A DNA stretch of 64,000 nt from Amycolatopsis camponoti (GCF_902497555.1 NZ_CABVGP010000003.1:434001-498000); one strand, 5' to 3'. Counted from the first letter of the stretch, positions 42,887 through 52,503 are shown. The notes: generated from the sequence alone by a model not told the origin. Numbers and translations: made by a program.

Positions 42887-45616
42887 ATGGCCAACAAGTC
42901 AGCCGAGCAACGCAACCGCGTCGAGACCGCACTCGACCGGGTCCGCCACCAGATCGGGCTGGTCCTGGGTGCGGCGGCCGGGGCACGCCAAGCCGCGGAG
43001 GCCGACCTCGCCAAACTCGAGCTGGAACGCGAGATCGTCCGCGTCGGCATGAACCACGCCACCAACGAGCAGCAACACGAGTGGGCCAAACACCCGGCCG
43101 CGCACGAAGTGTTCGGCGCGCTCGGCAGTGTGCGAAGCGCTTTCTACACCGACTGGGGTCAAGGCCCCTCGACGCTGCGCGAGCTCGTCTCGCAGAACGC
43201 GCCCGGCCCGGCGGGACTGCCCCCGGGTGACTGGCTCGGGCGCGTCGGCCACAACGCGGGCATCACCTCGCCCGGGCTGTGGCGCGTCGGCTCCGCGACG
43301 GCGGCCGGCGGCGACGCCACCCGCACGTTCGACGTCGCCGTCCCGCTCCTCGACGAATCGCACCTGGCGATCACGTCGGCGCCGAAGACGCGGCCCACCA
43401 TCGACGGCATCGTGCAGAACCTGCTGATCCGCGTGCTCTCGACGTTCGAACCGGGCGCGGTGCGCGTGCACCTGTGGGACATCGGGCAGCTGACCGCGAT
43501 CCTGCCCGACCTCTACCCGCTCAGCCGCACGAGCGCGCTTTCCCTGTACGACCCGGGCCGGCTCGAGGACCTCCTCGACGAGCTGGCCGGGCACATCCGG
43601 CGCATCCACGCGACCGGGATGCAGGCGGGGCACACGTCGCTGCGGGAGCTGCGCATCGACCGGCAGGAGCGGGTCGAGCCGTTCCGCATCGTCGTGCTGT
43701 ACGGCAACGGCGAAACGCTCGAGCCCGAGCGCGCCCGGGATCTCAAGCGGGTCGCGAGTGGAGCGCTGGCCGCCGGGATCTGCCTGATCATGATCGACGT
43801 GCCGACCGCCGTGAGCGCGTCGGTCGAGACGCTCAGCCTCATCGACGACCGCCACGCGATCAGCAGCATGACCGGCACCGACCTGGTCGTCGACCTCGAT
43901 CCGCCGATGCCGTCCGGCCAGGTCATCCGCGCCGCCGACCGGATCGCGGCGGCGCTGATCGCCAAGCAGGGCGGGCCCCGGTCGTTCGACGACCTGCTGC
44001 CGACGGAGATCGGGCGCGAAAGCTCGGCACGGGAGCTGCGCGCACCGGTCGGGTTCTTCGAGGGCGAGCCGGTCGAGGTCGTCATCGGCGACGCGAGCCC
44101 GCACGTCCTGATCGGCGGACCGTCCGGTTCGGGCAAGACGAACTTCCTGTACGCGCTGCTCGGCAGTCTCGCGGCGCGGTACTCGCCGGACGAGCTGGCG
44201 CTGTACCTGCTGGACTTCAAGGAAGGCGTGTCGTTCGCCGGGCTGGCGCCGGGGCGCAAGGACGCGAGCTGGCTGCCGCACGCGCGGCTCATCGGCGTCA
44301 ACGTCAACACCGACCGTGAGTTCGGCCTGGCGCTGCTGCGGTTCCTGGCCGACGAGCTGCGAAGGCGGTCGGCGGCGGCGAAGGAGCACGAGGTCACGAA
44401 CCTCGCGGATCTCCGCGAAGCCGACCCCGGCGGGCACTGGCCGCGGATCGTCGCGGTGATCGACGAGTTCCAGTACCTGTTCGCGGGCCGCGACCAGGTG
44501 ACAGCCACGGCGACGCAGCTGCTGGAGGACATCGCGCGACGCGGCCGGTCGCAGGGCATCCATCTGGTGCTGGCCAGCCAGGACGTCGCCGGCATCGAGG
44601 CGTTCTGGGGCAAGCCGGCCGTGTTCGAGCAGTGCACGCTGCGCATCGCGATGCCGAAGGCGCGGCGCGTGCTGGCCGAGACGAACAACGCGGCGGTGTC
44701 GGCGCCGAAGTGGCACGGGGTGATCAACCACGACTCCGGCGTCGCACACGGCAACCAGCTGGCCCACATCCCGGACGCGAGCAGCAAGAACGTCTTCGTG
44801 CGGCTGCAGCACCGGTTGTGGGAGGAGTACCAGGGCCGGTTCCCGCGGCCGCGCCTGTTCGACGGCGCGCATTCGCCGATCCTGGAACAGTTCCCGGCGT
44901 ACCTGGACCTGAAGCCGAACTCACGGCCGCGGGCGTTGCTCGGCCAGTCGATCGACGTCACCGAAGCCGCGTGCGGCGTGGAGCTGCCCCGGGCGCCGGG
45001 CCGCAATGTCGCGGTGCTCGGGTCGGCCACCGCCGAAGCGCTGTCCATCATGGACTCGGCGGCGCGCTCGCTGTCGCGGCAGTACGAGCCCGGCGAGATC
45101 GAGTTCCTGCTGAGCTGCCCGATCGAAGCCTGTGCCCCGGCGGCGCTGGAGCTGACCGAGCGGCTGCGCGCCGACGGCCACGCGGCCACGCTGGTGGAGG
45201 ACCTGACCGGCGTGCTTGAGTCGATGACAGGTGCGCTGTCCGGCGGCGCGAAGGTCCTGCTCCTGTACGGCGTCGACGCGGCGCTGCCGTCGCTGGAGGT
45301 CAAGGCCGTCGGGCAGCTGAAGAGCGGCCTCGACCACCTGCGGATGGTGCTGAAGCAGGGCCCGGGACACGGCGTCCACACGATCGGCTGGTGGCGCAGC
45401 ATCGCCCGGCTGAAGGACACGCTGGGCTTCGGGGGCACCGACGACATCGGCACGTGGGCGGCGCTCGACGTCCAGGGCAACGAGCTGGCGCCGTTCGCGG
45501 CGGGCCAGGTGGTGCACTGGTCGCCGCGCCCGGGCCGCGCGTTGTTCTTCGACCGCACGACCCACGGCGCCCCCGAAGTGATCATCCCGTTCCAGCGCCC
45601 GGAGAACGCACAGTGA
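42887..45616 (+). CDS. FtsK/SpoIIIE-type ATPase, type VII-like
   Basis: A 909-residue protein from ATG 42887. Residues 1-70 are a coiled-coil; no membrane helices are visible. A beta-rich region precedes the motor: Walker A IGGPSGSGKTNFLYAL (about 410) and Walker B IVAVIDEFQYLF (about 525), with DIARRGRSQGIHLVLASQ after it. A second, degenerate ATPase-like unit follows (about 700-880) without a Walker lysine. This differs from DNA-translocating FtsK, which has four membrane helices and a gamma domain, and recalls EccC-like secretion motors. It overlaps the next gene by four bases. Confidence 0.85.
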   Translation: MANKSAEQRNRVETALDRVRHQIGLVLGAAAGARQAAEADLAKLELEREIVRVGMNHATNEQQHEWAKHPAAHEVFGALGSVRSAFYTDWGQGPSTLRELVSQNAPGPAGLPPGDWLGRVGHNAGITSPGLWRVGSATAAGGDATRTFDVAVPLLDESHLAITSAPKTRPTIDGIVQNLLIRVLSTFEPGAVRVHLWDIGQLTAILPDLYPLSRTSALSLYDPGRLEDLLDELAGHIRRIHATGMQAGHTSLRELRIDRQERVEPFRIVVLYGNGETLEPERARDLKRVASGALAAGICLIMIDVPTAVSASVETLSLIDDRHAISSMTGTDLVVDLDPPMPSGQVIRAADRIAAALIAKQGGPRSFDDLLPTEIGRESSARELRAPVGFFEGEPVEVVIGDASPHVLIGGPSGSGKTNFLYALLGSLAARYSPDELALYLLDFKEGVSFAGLAPGRKDASWLPHARLIGVNVNTDREFGLALLRFLADELRRRSAAAKEHEVTNLADLREADPGGHWPRIVAVIDEFQYLFAGRDQVTATATQLLEDIARRGRSQGIHLVLASQDVAGIEAFWGKPAVFEQCTLRIAMPKARRVLAETNNAAVSAPKWHGVINHDSGVAHGNQLAHIPDASSKNVFVRLQHRLWEEYQGRFPRPRLFDGAHSPILEQFPAYLDLKPNSRPRALLGQSIDVTEAACGVELPRAPGRNVAVLGSATAEALSIMDSAARSLSRQYEPGEIEFLLSCPIEACAPAALELTERLRADGHAATLVEDLTGVLESMTGALSGGAKVLLLYGVDAALPSLEVKAVGQLKSGLDHLRMVLKQGPGHGVHTIGWWRSIARLKDTLGFGGTDDIGTWAALDVQGNELAPFAAGQVVHWSPRPGRALFFDRTTHGAPEVIIPFQRPENAQ

Positions 45617-46017
45617 CCGACGACGGCGCCACCGCGGCCATGCGGTACAAGGAAATCATCGCCCTCTCCCGGGGCTCGGCGGAGAACCTGCGCGCCTGGG
45701 AGCTGGCGCGCGCGGAAGAGCTGGCCGGGGAGATCGAGGAAGCCCAGACCGCCATCGAGACGGCCGCGGAGCGCGAAGCCCGAGCGGCCGAGCGCGCGAC
45801 GCGCTGGTGGAAGATGGCGCTGCACAACATCCAAGGCCTGCTCTGGCTCGACCCGGGCGACGAGCCCCGCCCGGTCCTGACCGCGCGCCCGGCGTACCTG
45901 GAGCGGTACCTCGAGGAGGTCAAGCCCAGTTACCAGGAGCTGGTGCAGGCGGTGCTGGCCCTGGGATGGCGGGCCAAGCGAGCGGCTGCGAAGCGCGGCG
46001 AGCAGCCGCCGGTCTAG
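45613..46017 (+). CDS. Coiled-coil protein coupled to the FtsK-like ATPase
   Basis: A 134-residue protein from GTG 45613 (GTGA overlap with the ATPase stop). The first 70 residues are a charged coiled-coil (ELARAEELAGEIEEAQTAIETAAEREARAAERA is its core, cited in part as EEAQTAIETA). The C-terminal half has aromatic and Arg-rich segments (ALHNIQGLLWLDPGD). No family recognised. Its TAG shares a CTAG with the stop of the convergent gene. Confidence 0.7.
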   Translation: MTDDGATAAMRYKEIIALSRGSAENLRAWELARAEELAGEIEEAQTAIETAAEREARAAERATRWWKMALHNIQGLLWLDPGDEPRPVLTARPAYLERYLEEVKPSYQELVQAVLALGWRAKRAAAKRGEQPPV

Positions 46018-46370
46018 ACATCGAACACCGTGTCGTAGGGCTCGTCGTCGTCCGCCGGTCCCGGCTTCGGTCGCGGCTTCGGCGGTCGAGGTTCGGCGAG
46101 CTGACCGGTGGCGGCGACGGCTTCCCGGACGGCGGCGGTGATGGCCCGGCTCAGCGTGACGGCGTCGAACCGCATCGCTTCCGGCGCGAGCCGCACTTCG
46201 CTGACGACGCCACCGGGCCCGGCGAGCACGGTGACGACCCGATCCGGCGAGACGACGGTGGTGTGCTCGCTCCCGGCGATGCCCGCGAGGATGCGCTGGT
46301 TGTCGGCCTTGCGGTCGTCGATCCGCTTGAGCTGCCAGCGCATTTCCTCGATCAGCTGCGCGTTGTTCAT
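46014..46370 (-). CDS. YbaB/EbfC-like protein in the secretion locus
   Basis: A 118-residue protein, ATG 46370. The pattern MNNAQLIEEMRWQLKRIDD ... VVSPDRVVTVLAGPGGVVSEVRLAPEAMR ... LSRAITAAVREAVAA is that of YbaB/EbfC-fold proteins, which accompany type VII-type gene clusters in many actinomycetes. Its C-terminus is Pro/Lys-rich. It overlaps the upstream gene by four bases. Confidence 0.75.
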   Translation of the reverse strand: MNNAQLIEEMRWQLKRIDDRKADNQRILAGIAGSEHTTVVSPDRVVTVLAGPGGVVSEVRLAPEAMRFDAVTLSRAITAAVREAVAATGQLAEPRPPKPRPKPGPADDDEPYDTVFDV

Positions 46371-46936
46371 GCCACGTCCTGACTGCGGAGGCTCCACGCG
46401 ACCTTCGCCGTCGCCTCGGCGACCGCCGGCCAGGCGTCTTCGGACTCCGCCACCACCGACAGGATCACCACGGACCGGCCGTCCGGCAGGGGAATCTGGT
46501 ACTCCGCCTTGATCTGGGTGCGGACGTCGCCTTCCGGCAGGTGGAACTCGCCGCCGCTGATCGCGGCGATCGCCGGGCCGATCGGGAGCCGGACCGGCTT
46601 CACCACCGCGCGCTTGTGCCGGCTCCGGTACTCCTCCGCCATCGCGGACACGAGGGCGTCCGGGTCGGCGGGCGCGGTCTCCGGCCACTGCGCGACGCCC
46701 AGCGTCAGGGTCGCGACGTCACCCTTGCGCCGTCCGACGGCGAACTTGCCGAACACGCGGATGCCGTTGGCCCGCATGGACGGCACCAGCGCCATCAGGT
46801 AGCTGCCGAACTCCTGGATGGATGTCCCGGACGCCAGGTTTTCCGCGATGGTCCAGGCGTGACCGCGGTTCATCTTGTCGTCGGTGCCCACCGGCATGCC
46901 CGCGAACCCAGGCGGCAGGTCGATCTGGAGAGGCAT
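46367..46936 (-). CDS. Hypothetical protein of the secretion locus
   Basis: A 189-residue protein. ATG 46936 follows the stop of the upstream gene as TGATG, arguing for re-initiation there; GTG 46945 is an alternative. It is a mixed alpha/beta soluble protein (GKFAVGRRKGDVATLTLGVAQW, then VKPVRLPIGPAIAAISGGEFHL). The family is not recognised; tight coupling puts it in the same unit as the YbaB-like and helical proteins. Confidence 0.65.
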   Translation of the reverse strand: MPLQIDLPPGFAGMPVGTDDKMNRGHAWTIAENLASGTSIQEFGSYLMALVPSMRANGIRVFGKFAVGRRKGDVATLTLGVAQWPETAPADPDALVSAMAEEYRSRHKRAVVKPVRLPIGPAIAAISGGEFHLPEGDVRTQIKAEYQIPLPDGRSVVILSVVAESEDAWPAVAEATAKVAWSLRSQDVA

Positions 46937-48138
46937 CAGTTCCACACCTCGTCTTCGGCACGTTCACGCCGGCGCTGGGGCGTGGTGTCGGCCTGGGTTC
47001 CGGCGTCGATCGCGTTGCCGAACGCCACCGCCGCCCAGGCAGCGGGCCCGGCGACGATCGACGTGCCGGTGACCGCCCACTGGGCCGCGTCCTTCGGCAC
47101 CCAGTAGTTCTTGAAGTCGTCCACCGGGCTCTCGAAGCCGGCTCCCGCCGCTGCTTCGCCTCCCAGCTGGCCGGCCAGCGCTCCGTAGGTCGCGACCTTG
47201 ATCACGCTGTCCGGCATCATCGGGTTGATCCCGGCGAGCGAAGTGACCGCACCAGCCACGTCGAAGATCAAGGTCTCGGGCGCCACATCGGCGCCCGCCG
47301 CCTTGGCGACCGCGTGACCGCCGAGCGCGCCCAGGCCGAAAGTGGTGGCGAGGAGACTCGTGACCTCACCGGCCGGTGACGGGAGGACGTCGCTCAGGAC
47401 ACCGAGGCCGTTGCCGATGTCCCCGACCACGTCGGAGACCTTCGACAGCACCTCCGCGTGGTCCTGGACGAAGTCCCACGCCTGATCCACGCCGTCGGCG
47501 AGGGTGTTGCCCAGGTCGGTCAGCGCTCCGCCGACGGCGTCGGTCAGCTGGTCGAGGACGTCCGGCTCGTCCGGCGCCAGGTCCTTCGCCTTCCGCAGCG
47601 CTTCCGCGACGCGGGCCGCCGCCTCCGTGTGCTCCTGCTGGAGCTGCTTCGCCGCGTCTTGGACGTTCTGGCAGCCGTCGATGGCGGACTGGAGCTGCCG
47701 GCCGGCGTCGTCGAGCAGGCGCTGGGCGATCCGCAGCGACGGCTGGTCCGGGAACGTCCGGTCGGCCAGCGCGAAGTCCGGGTTCGCGCGCGCCTGCTCG
47801 GCCGCCTTGGCCGCCGCCTCCGCGCGAGCCTCCAGGTCGGCCGCGCGGTGCTGCAGGTCGCCGAGGTCGCGGGACCACCCTTCGAGCGCGTCCGCGGCTT
47901 GGCCCATCGACTTCGCCGCACCTTCGAGGTACTGCGGCAACGGGCCGACGCGCCGCGCGAAGGCCTCGCTCGCCTCGCCCTGCCAGATGCCCTGCCGCCG
48001 GACGATCTGCCGGAGCGAGTCGTCGGCCTCGGTCAGGTCGCCGCTCACCGTCCGGTACTTGCCGGCCAGGTCGGTGACGCCGTCGAGGTCGCCCGGCGCC
48101 GGGTCGAAGCCCAGAGCCGGGAAGTCGCGGACGCTCAC
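46936..48138 (-). CDS. WXG-type helical protein with C-terminal glycine/alanine domain
   Basis: A 400-residue protein. The N-terminal 190 residues are a helical hairpin with RQGIWQGEASEAFARRV, a WxG-like turn (IWQGEAS) as in large WXG/PPE-like type VII substrates, followed by a long coiled-coil. The C-terminal 200 residues are Ala/Gly-rich with weak hydrophobic segments (AVTSLAGINPMMP, VAGPAAWAAVAFGNAI). It overlaps its neighbours at both ends. A putative secreted effector or structural protein. Confidence 0.75.
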   Translation of the reverse strand: MSVRDFPALGFDPAPGDLDGVTDLAGKYRTVSGDLTEADDSLRQIVRRQGIWQGEASEAFARRVGPLPQYLEGAAKSMGQAADALEGWSRDLGDLQHRAADLEARAEAAAKAAEQARANPDFALADRTFPDQPSLRIAQRLLDDAGRQLQSAIDGCQNVQDAAKQLQQEHTEAAARVAEALRKAKDLAPDEPDVLDQLTDAVGGALTDLGNTLADGVDQAWDFVQDHAEVLSKVSDVVGDIGNGLGVLSDVLPSPAGEVTSLLATTFGLGALGGHAVAKAAGADVAPETLIFDVAGAVTSLAGINPMMPDSVIKVATYGALAGQLGGEAAAGAGFESPVDDFKNYWVPKDAAQWAVTGTSIVAGPAAWAAVAFGNAIDAGTQADTTPQRRRERAEDEVWN

Positions 48139-48824
48139 CGGTCGAGGCCGTTCAGGAGGTCGGTGATGCCGCCGGTCGCGCCACCGCCCACCATCCCGCC
48201 GCCGGAGCCACCGGCCAGGTCAGCCAAGCCCGGCGCGCCACCAGCAGGCCGGTCGTCGCCACCGCCCAGGCCCCGCACACCGCCATCGGCAGCCCGGCCG
48301 CCGCCCCCGCCCAGGTCACCCATCCCCGGCACGCCACCGGCAGGCCGGGGATCGCCACCGGCAAGGTCACCGACGCCCGGCACGCCCCCGGTGACCCCAC
48401 CACCGACCTTGCCGTCGTCCCCGCCCAGGTCACCGATACCCGCCGGACCATCGCGCCCGGCCAGGTCGTCGATGCCCGGCACCCCACCGGTCACCCCGCC
48501 CCCGACCTTGCCATCGGCACCAAGCACCGCCGAGCCGAACTTCGCCAGCTCATCGCCGAACTCGGCCTCGATCCGCTCGTACTTCTGCTTCGCCTGCTTC
48601 AGCCGCTCACTGATCTCCGAAGCCGCCTCGCCGAGCCGGCCGATCCCGTACCCCCACGCCTCCTCGAACTCGATACCCGCCCGCCCCAGCTCCGCCGTTC
48701 CCAGCGAGCCGAACGCCCCACCGCCACCGAGCTTCCGGTTGGCATCCGCCATCCTGTCCGCCGCCGTGTCGAGGTCGTCGATGAGCTTGCCCAGCTCGCC
48801 GGCCTTCACCGCGTACCCGTCCAC
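48135..48824 (-). CDS. Helical protein with glycine-rich GxxDL-type repeats
   Basis: A 229-residue protein from GTG 48824. The first 100 residues are helical with ELGKLIDDLDTAADRMADANR, resembling EspA/EspC-type partners. The rest is made of degenerate repeats of about 15-20 residues (GGVPGIDDLAGRDG, GGVPGVGDLAGGD, GGVPGMGDLGGG, GGAPGLADLAGG), probably disordered. It is the first gene of the four-gene minus-strand operon. Confidence 0.75.
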   Translation of the reverse strand: MDGYAVKAGELGKLIDDLDTAADRMADANRKLGGGGAFGSLGTAELGRAGIEFEEAWGYGIGRLGEAASEISERLKQAKQKYERIEAEFGDELAKFGSAVLGADGKVGGGVTGGVPGIDDLAGRDGPAGIGDLGGDDGKVGGGVTGGVPGVGDLAGGDPRPAGGVPGMGDLGGGGGRAADGGVRGLGGGDDRPAGGAPGLADLAGGSGGGMVGGGATGGITDLLNGLDR

Positions 48825-48912
48825 GCCACCCTCCCCTGTGGTCCCGTCACCAGTAAAGACGGCAGCACCCTCGATGCGGTTTCGCTGTCACCCCAAGGAG
48901 TGAACAGAAAAA

Positions 48913-48946
48913 AGGCCACCACCGAGCGGACGCCCGGTGGTGGCCT
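48913..48946 (-). terminator. Rho-independent terminator after the nuclease gene
   Basis: On the minus strand a 12-bp stem (48946-48935 with 48924-48913, 10-base loop) is followed at once by a T6 run. It ends the transcript of the nuclease gene that stops at 48961. Confidence 0.88.
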
Positions 48947-48960
48947 CGACGGAGCCAGGC

Positions 48961-51438
48961 CTACGGGAAGTACTTGTCCAGCAGCTGCTCCAGGTAGTCG
49001 AGCAGGTCGTTGATCCCGTCCTGGATCGCGTTCCCGGTGCTCGGCCGGAACCGGATCACCTGCGGGTCGTGGTCGCTGGCCTGGTCGGCGAACTCCGCGT
49101 TGATGTGGACGACGTCGTAGTCCACCCCGCGCGGCGCCTTCGACGCCAGGATGTGGTCCAGCACCTGGGACTGACCCTCGAACACGTAGCTGTACCGCTC
49201 GGCCTCGGGCACCGACGCGATCAGGTCCTTCAGCGCGCCACCGGCGGTGAGCGTCTGGACCGCGGGCGAGAACGGGTAGTCGTTCAGGTCACCGGCCACG
49301 ACGATGTTCGCGTTGCGATCGGCCGCCAGCAACGAATCGACGAACCCGCGCAGCACCGCGGCCTGCTTCGCCCGCTGCACCTCGGAACTGCGCACCGGCG
49401 GCTGGAACCGGCCGTGCGTCGGCTGGTCGCCGCCCTTGGAGTTGAAGTGGTTGGCGATGACGAACACCGTGCGGCCCTTGAAGACGAACTCGCCGGCGAG
49501 CGGCTTGCGGCTGCTTTCCCAGGCTTCGTTCGTCGGGTCGACGCGGCCCGGCGACGCCGTCAGGTGCGTCTTCCCGCGGTCGCGGACAACGCCCACGGCC
49601 GAGGTCGGCGTCCCGCCTGGCTTGTCCACAAAGGACACGCGAGCCGGGTTGAACAGGAACGCCACGCGGATGTTGCCGCCCGGCTGGCCACCGTCCTGGT
49701 CGTTCACCGGGTCGATCGAGCGCCACTGGTAGCGCGGGCCACCCTTGGCGACGATGGCGTCGGTGAACTTCTGCAGCGTCTGGTCCGCCGCGACGGTGCC
49801 GTCGTCGGTCGCGCCCGTGTTGTCCTGGATCTCTTCCAGGGTAACGATGTCCGGCGTCGCCAGGTGCGTCACGATCGCCTCGCCGAGCCGGTCGTACTTC
49901 GCCTGCGGGTCGCCCGGCGCCAGGTTCTCGACGTTGTACGTCGCGACGGCCAGCTCGCCGGACCGCTGCTTGCGCGTGGTCTCGGCCTGCAGCCCGTTGT
50001 CCTTTTCGGTGCCCAGCACGCTGGCGAACAGCGTGTAGCCGCCGAAGTTGCTGTACTCGACCGGGCCGGACGTGGTGCCGGTCAGCACGTCGCCGACGTT
50101 GAGCTTCGGGAACGGCCGCTGGTCGAACGGGATCAGCGACGACACCTTCATGACGCCGCTGTTCAGCTGGTCGTACCCCAGGTATACGCTGCCGCCGCGC
50201 ACGGACTCGTGCTGGTCCGGCTTGGACGTCACGTACAGCTCGTTGAAGGAGTTCGACGGGCCGACGACGCGGGCGTCACTGACCGAAACGATCTCGCTCT
50301 CGTGCGACTCCCAGAAGTCCAGCGCGTACTTGGTGGGCTCCAGCGTGAGCGGCTCGATGTTCCCGCCGGGCGACGGCGCGTACGTCGTCGGCACGGTGTC
50401 GGGGTTCAGCACGGTCGGCGCCGGCAGCGCGTTCCCGTGCGAGCCGACCGTCCACTGTGCACTGCCCAGCTCGGTGAGCGACTGGTAGTTCGACGTCGCC
50501 GGCGCGTCCGGGTAGAACTCGCGGACGGTGCCGGTCGCGGTCACCGCGTCGCCGACCGCCACGGCCGGGCTGGTCGAGCCGGTGAACACGAACAGGCCCT
50601 CGCTGGTGCGCGGGTCGTTGTCCGGGTTCGGGTCGGTGAGCCAGAAGCCGCGCACCGAGCCGAACGTCCGGGTCGCGGTGACGACGCCGGTGACGTCGCT
50701 GACCTTCTTGTCCTTGAACGGCGAAATGCGCGTGGCGCCCTGGATTTCGTGGATCTTCGCCGGGGTGCCCGGGTCGCCGGGGGTGCCGCCGCCGGTCGTC
50801 TCGCCCTTGGTGTTCGTCGGGGACGGGTCGCCGACCGTGAAGTCGGCCGCGTTGTCGTCGGTGTCGGCCAGGGCCGTTCCCCGCGCGACGGACGTCGAAT
50901 TGGACGGCGCGGCCGTCGGGTTGCCTTCGCGCACGGTCGCCGTGCCGAACCCGACGAGGTCCTTGATCCGGGGTTCGGCGGCGCAGTCCGCGGCGGTCTT
51001 GCAGGTCAGCGCGGTGGTGCCGGAGACGAGGGCGATCGTGCCCGCGGACGCCGACATCGCGATCGTGCCCGTCGCGTCCGGCGTGGGCAGCGCGACGGTG
51101 CCGCCGGTGCCCTTGCCCTCGGCCACCAGGTAGCGCCCGCCCGGCGCGACGCTGCCGGCCAGCTGCGTCACCTGCCAGGTGCTGGACGCGCTCGGCGAGC
51201 CGGGCAGGTACTGGACGCTGAAGCCGTCGACGCTCGTGGCGGCAGTACCGTGGTTGGCGAGCTCGACGAAGTCGTTGGTCAACGTGGCGCCGGAGTTGCC
51301 GCCACCGCCGTAGACCTCGGCGATGACCGCGTCGGCGCTGGGTGCCGCGGACGCGGCCGGTGCGGCCACTCCGCCGAGCACCAAGCCGGACGCGACAGCC
51401 ACCGTCAGCGCGGTCTTGGCTCTGTGGGTCTTGATCAC
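48961..51438 (-). CDS. Secreted lamin-tail/endonuclease (ExeM-like)
   Basis: An 825-residue exported protein from GTG 51438 (GGGGA upstream). A signal peptide (ALTVAVASGLVLGGVAAPAASA) leads to a lamin-tail domain (about 35-160; VIAEVYGGGGNSGATLTNDFVELAN), then an OB-like nuclease-associated domain, and an endonuclease/exonuclease/phosphatase domain (about 490-800): ATYNVENL, LEEIQD, ANHFNSKGGD, VAGDLNDYP and SDHDPQV. Such proteins degrade extracellular DNA. The last 25 residues are a helical tail. Confidence 0.92.
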   Translation of the reverse strand: MIKTHRAKTALTVAVASGLVLGGVAAPAASAAPSADAVIAEVYGGGGNSGATLTNDFVELANHGTAATSVDGFSVQYLPGSPSASSTWQVTQLAGSVAPGGRYLVAEGKGTGGTVALPTPDATGTIAMSASAGTIALVSGTTALTCKTAADCAAEPRIKDLVGFGTATVREGNPTAAPSNSTSVARGTALADTDDNAADFTVGDPSPTNTKGETTGGGTPGDPGTPAKIHEIQGATRISPFKDKKVSDVTGVVTATRTFGSVRGFWLTDPNPDNDPRTSEGLFVFTGSTSPAVAVGDAVTATGTVREFYPDAPATSNYQSLTELGSAQWTVGSHGNALPAPTVLNPDTVPTTYAPSPGGNIEPLTLEPTKYALDFWESHESEIVSVSDARVVGPSNSFNELYVTSKPDQHESVRGGSVYLGYDQLNSGVMKVSSLIPFDQRPFPKLNVGDVLTGTTSGPVEYSNFGGYTLFASVLGTEKDNGLQAETTRKQRSGELAVATYNVENLAPGDPQAKYDRLGEAIVTHLATPDIVTLEEIQDNTGATDDGTVAADQTLQKFTDAIVAKGGPRYQWRSIDPVNDQDGGQPGGNIRVAFLFNPARVSFVDKPGGTPTSAVGVVRDRGKTHLTASPGRVDPTNEAWESSRKPLAGEFVFKGRTVFVIANHFNSKGGDQPTHGRFQPPVRSSEVQRAKQAAVLRGFVDSLLAADRNANIVVAGDLNDYPFSPAVQTLTAGGALKDLIASVPEAERYSYVFEGQSQVLDHILASKAPRGVDYDVVHINAEFADQASDHDPQVIRFRPSTGNAIQDGINDLLDYLEQLLDKYFP

Positions 51439-51564
51439 CCTGAGTCCCCTTTGTGCTTGAACAGTCGTGGCATAGTCCCCCGAACAGATGAGGAGGAGGA
51501 AGACAAAGGTGCAACGATTCGTAACAACTACTTTCGTCGTCACTCTTTCGGCAGAGCAGGTTTT

Positions 51565-52503
51565 GTGATCACGCTGGTACTCGGCGGAGACGTCAACGTT
51601 CAGGGGCGCGCGACACCGTCGGCGGCGTTCGAGCGGCTGGAACCGCTGCTCAAGGGCGCCGATGTCCGGTTCGCGAACCTCGAGGGTCCCCTCGACGCGG
51701 CGATGGCCGAAGCGCTGACGTCGGGCGGCATCGACGTCGTCTCGTGCGCCAACGACCTCACCGTGCTGACGACGCTCCCGGTCCTCGACCAGGCCGGGAT
51801 CGCGCACTGCGGCGCCGGCCCGGACCTCGCCGCCGCGCACGCGCCCGCCGTGCTCGAACGGGCCGGGGAAAAGGTCGCCTTCCTCGCGTACACGTCACTT
51901 CGCCCCTACGGCTCGCATCTGGACTTTCCCGGCGTCGCGCAAGCGTTTGCGACCACGGCCTACCAGCCCGATCCGCGCGTCGCGGAGATCCCGGGCCGGC
52001 CGCCGCTGGTGCGCACGTCGCCCCTGCCCGAACACCTCGACCGGCTCGTCGCCGACGTCAAGCAGGCCAAGGCCGCCCACGACCACGTCGTCGTCTCGAT
52101 GCACTGGGGCCTGCCGGGCCCCGAACTGGCCGAGTACCAGGTCGCCTACGGCCGCGCCGTGATCGACGCCGGCGCCGACCTGGTCGCGGGGCACGGGCCG
52201 CACACGATCCAGGCCGTCGAGGTCTACCGCGGCCGTCCGATCCTCTACAGCCTCGGCAACCTCGTCTTCGACTGGCCGGCGATGCGTGGCCGCCACGTCG
52301 ACGGACTGCTGGCCGGCTGCATGTTCGGCGACGAGCCCCGCCTCGAGCTGATCCCGGTGCGGCGCAACGCCGACAACGAGTGCGTACCGCTCGCCGGGGA
52401 CGAAGCGGGCAAAGTGCTGCAGTACGTCGCGGATCTTTCGGCCCGGCGCTCGACGTCCGTCTCCATCCGGGACGGAATAGCATCAGTAAGCGTTGGTACG
52501 TAA
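51565..52503 (+). CDS. CapA-family phosphoesterase-like protein
   Basis: A 312-residue protein from GTG 51565 with AGCAGG upstream. TLVLGGDVN, RFANLEGPL, VVVSMHWGLPG and AGHGPHTIQAVEVYRGRPILYSLGNLVFD are the metal-binding motifs of CapA/PgsA-type calcineurin-like proteins. No signal peptide or membrane helix is seen, unlike poly-glutamate CapA, so a cytoplasmic or different substrate is likely. Divergent from the nuclease gene. Confidence 0.88.
   Translation: MITLVLGGDVNVQGRATPSAAFERLEPLLKGADVRFANLEGPLDAAMAEALTSGGIDVVSCANDLTVLTTLPVLDQAGIAHCGAGPDLAAAHAPAVLERAGEKVAFLAYTSLRPYGSHLDFPGVAQAFATTAYQPDPRVAEIPGRPPLVRTSPLPEHLDRLVADVKQAKAAHDHVVVSMHWGLPGPELAEYQVAYGRAVIDAGADLVAGHGPHTIQAVEVYRGRPILYSLGNLVFDWPAMRGRHVDGLLAGCMFGDEPRLELIPVRRNADNECVPLAGDEAGKVLQYVADLSARRSTSVSIRDGIASVSVGT

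Noticed and set aside
48937..51564. Very long plus-strand open frame opposite the nuclease gene
   Set aside because: It is the antisense of a well-recognised secreted nuclease. Its Arg/Gly/Val-rich translation has no domains and arises from G/C bias.
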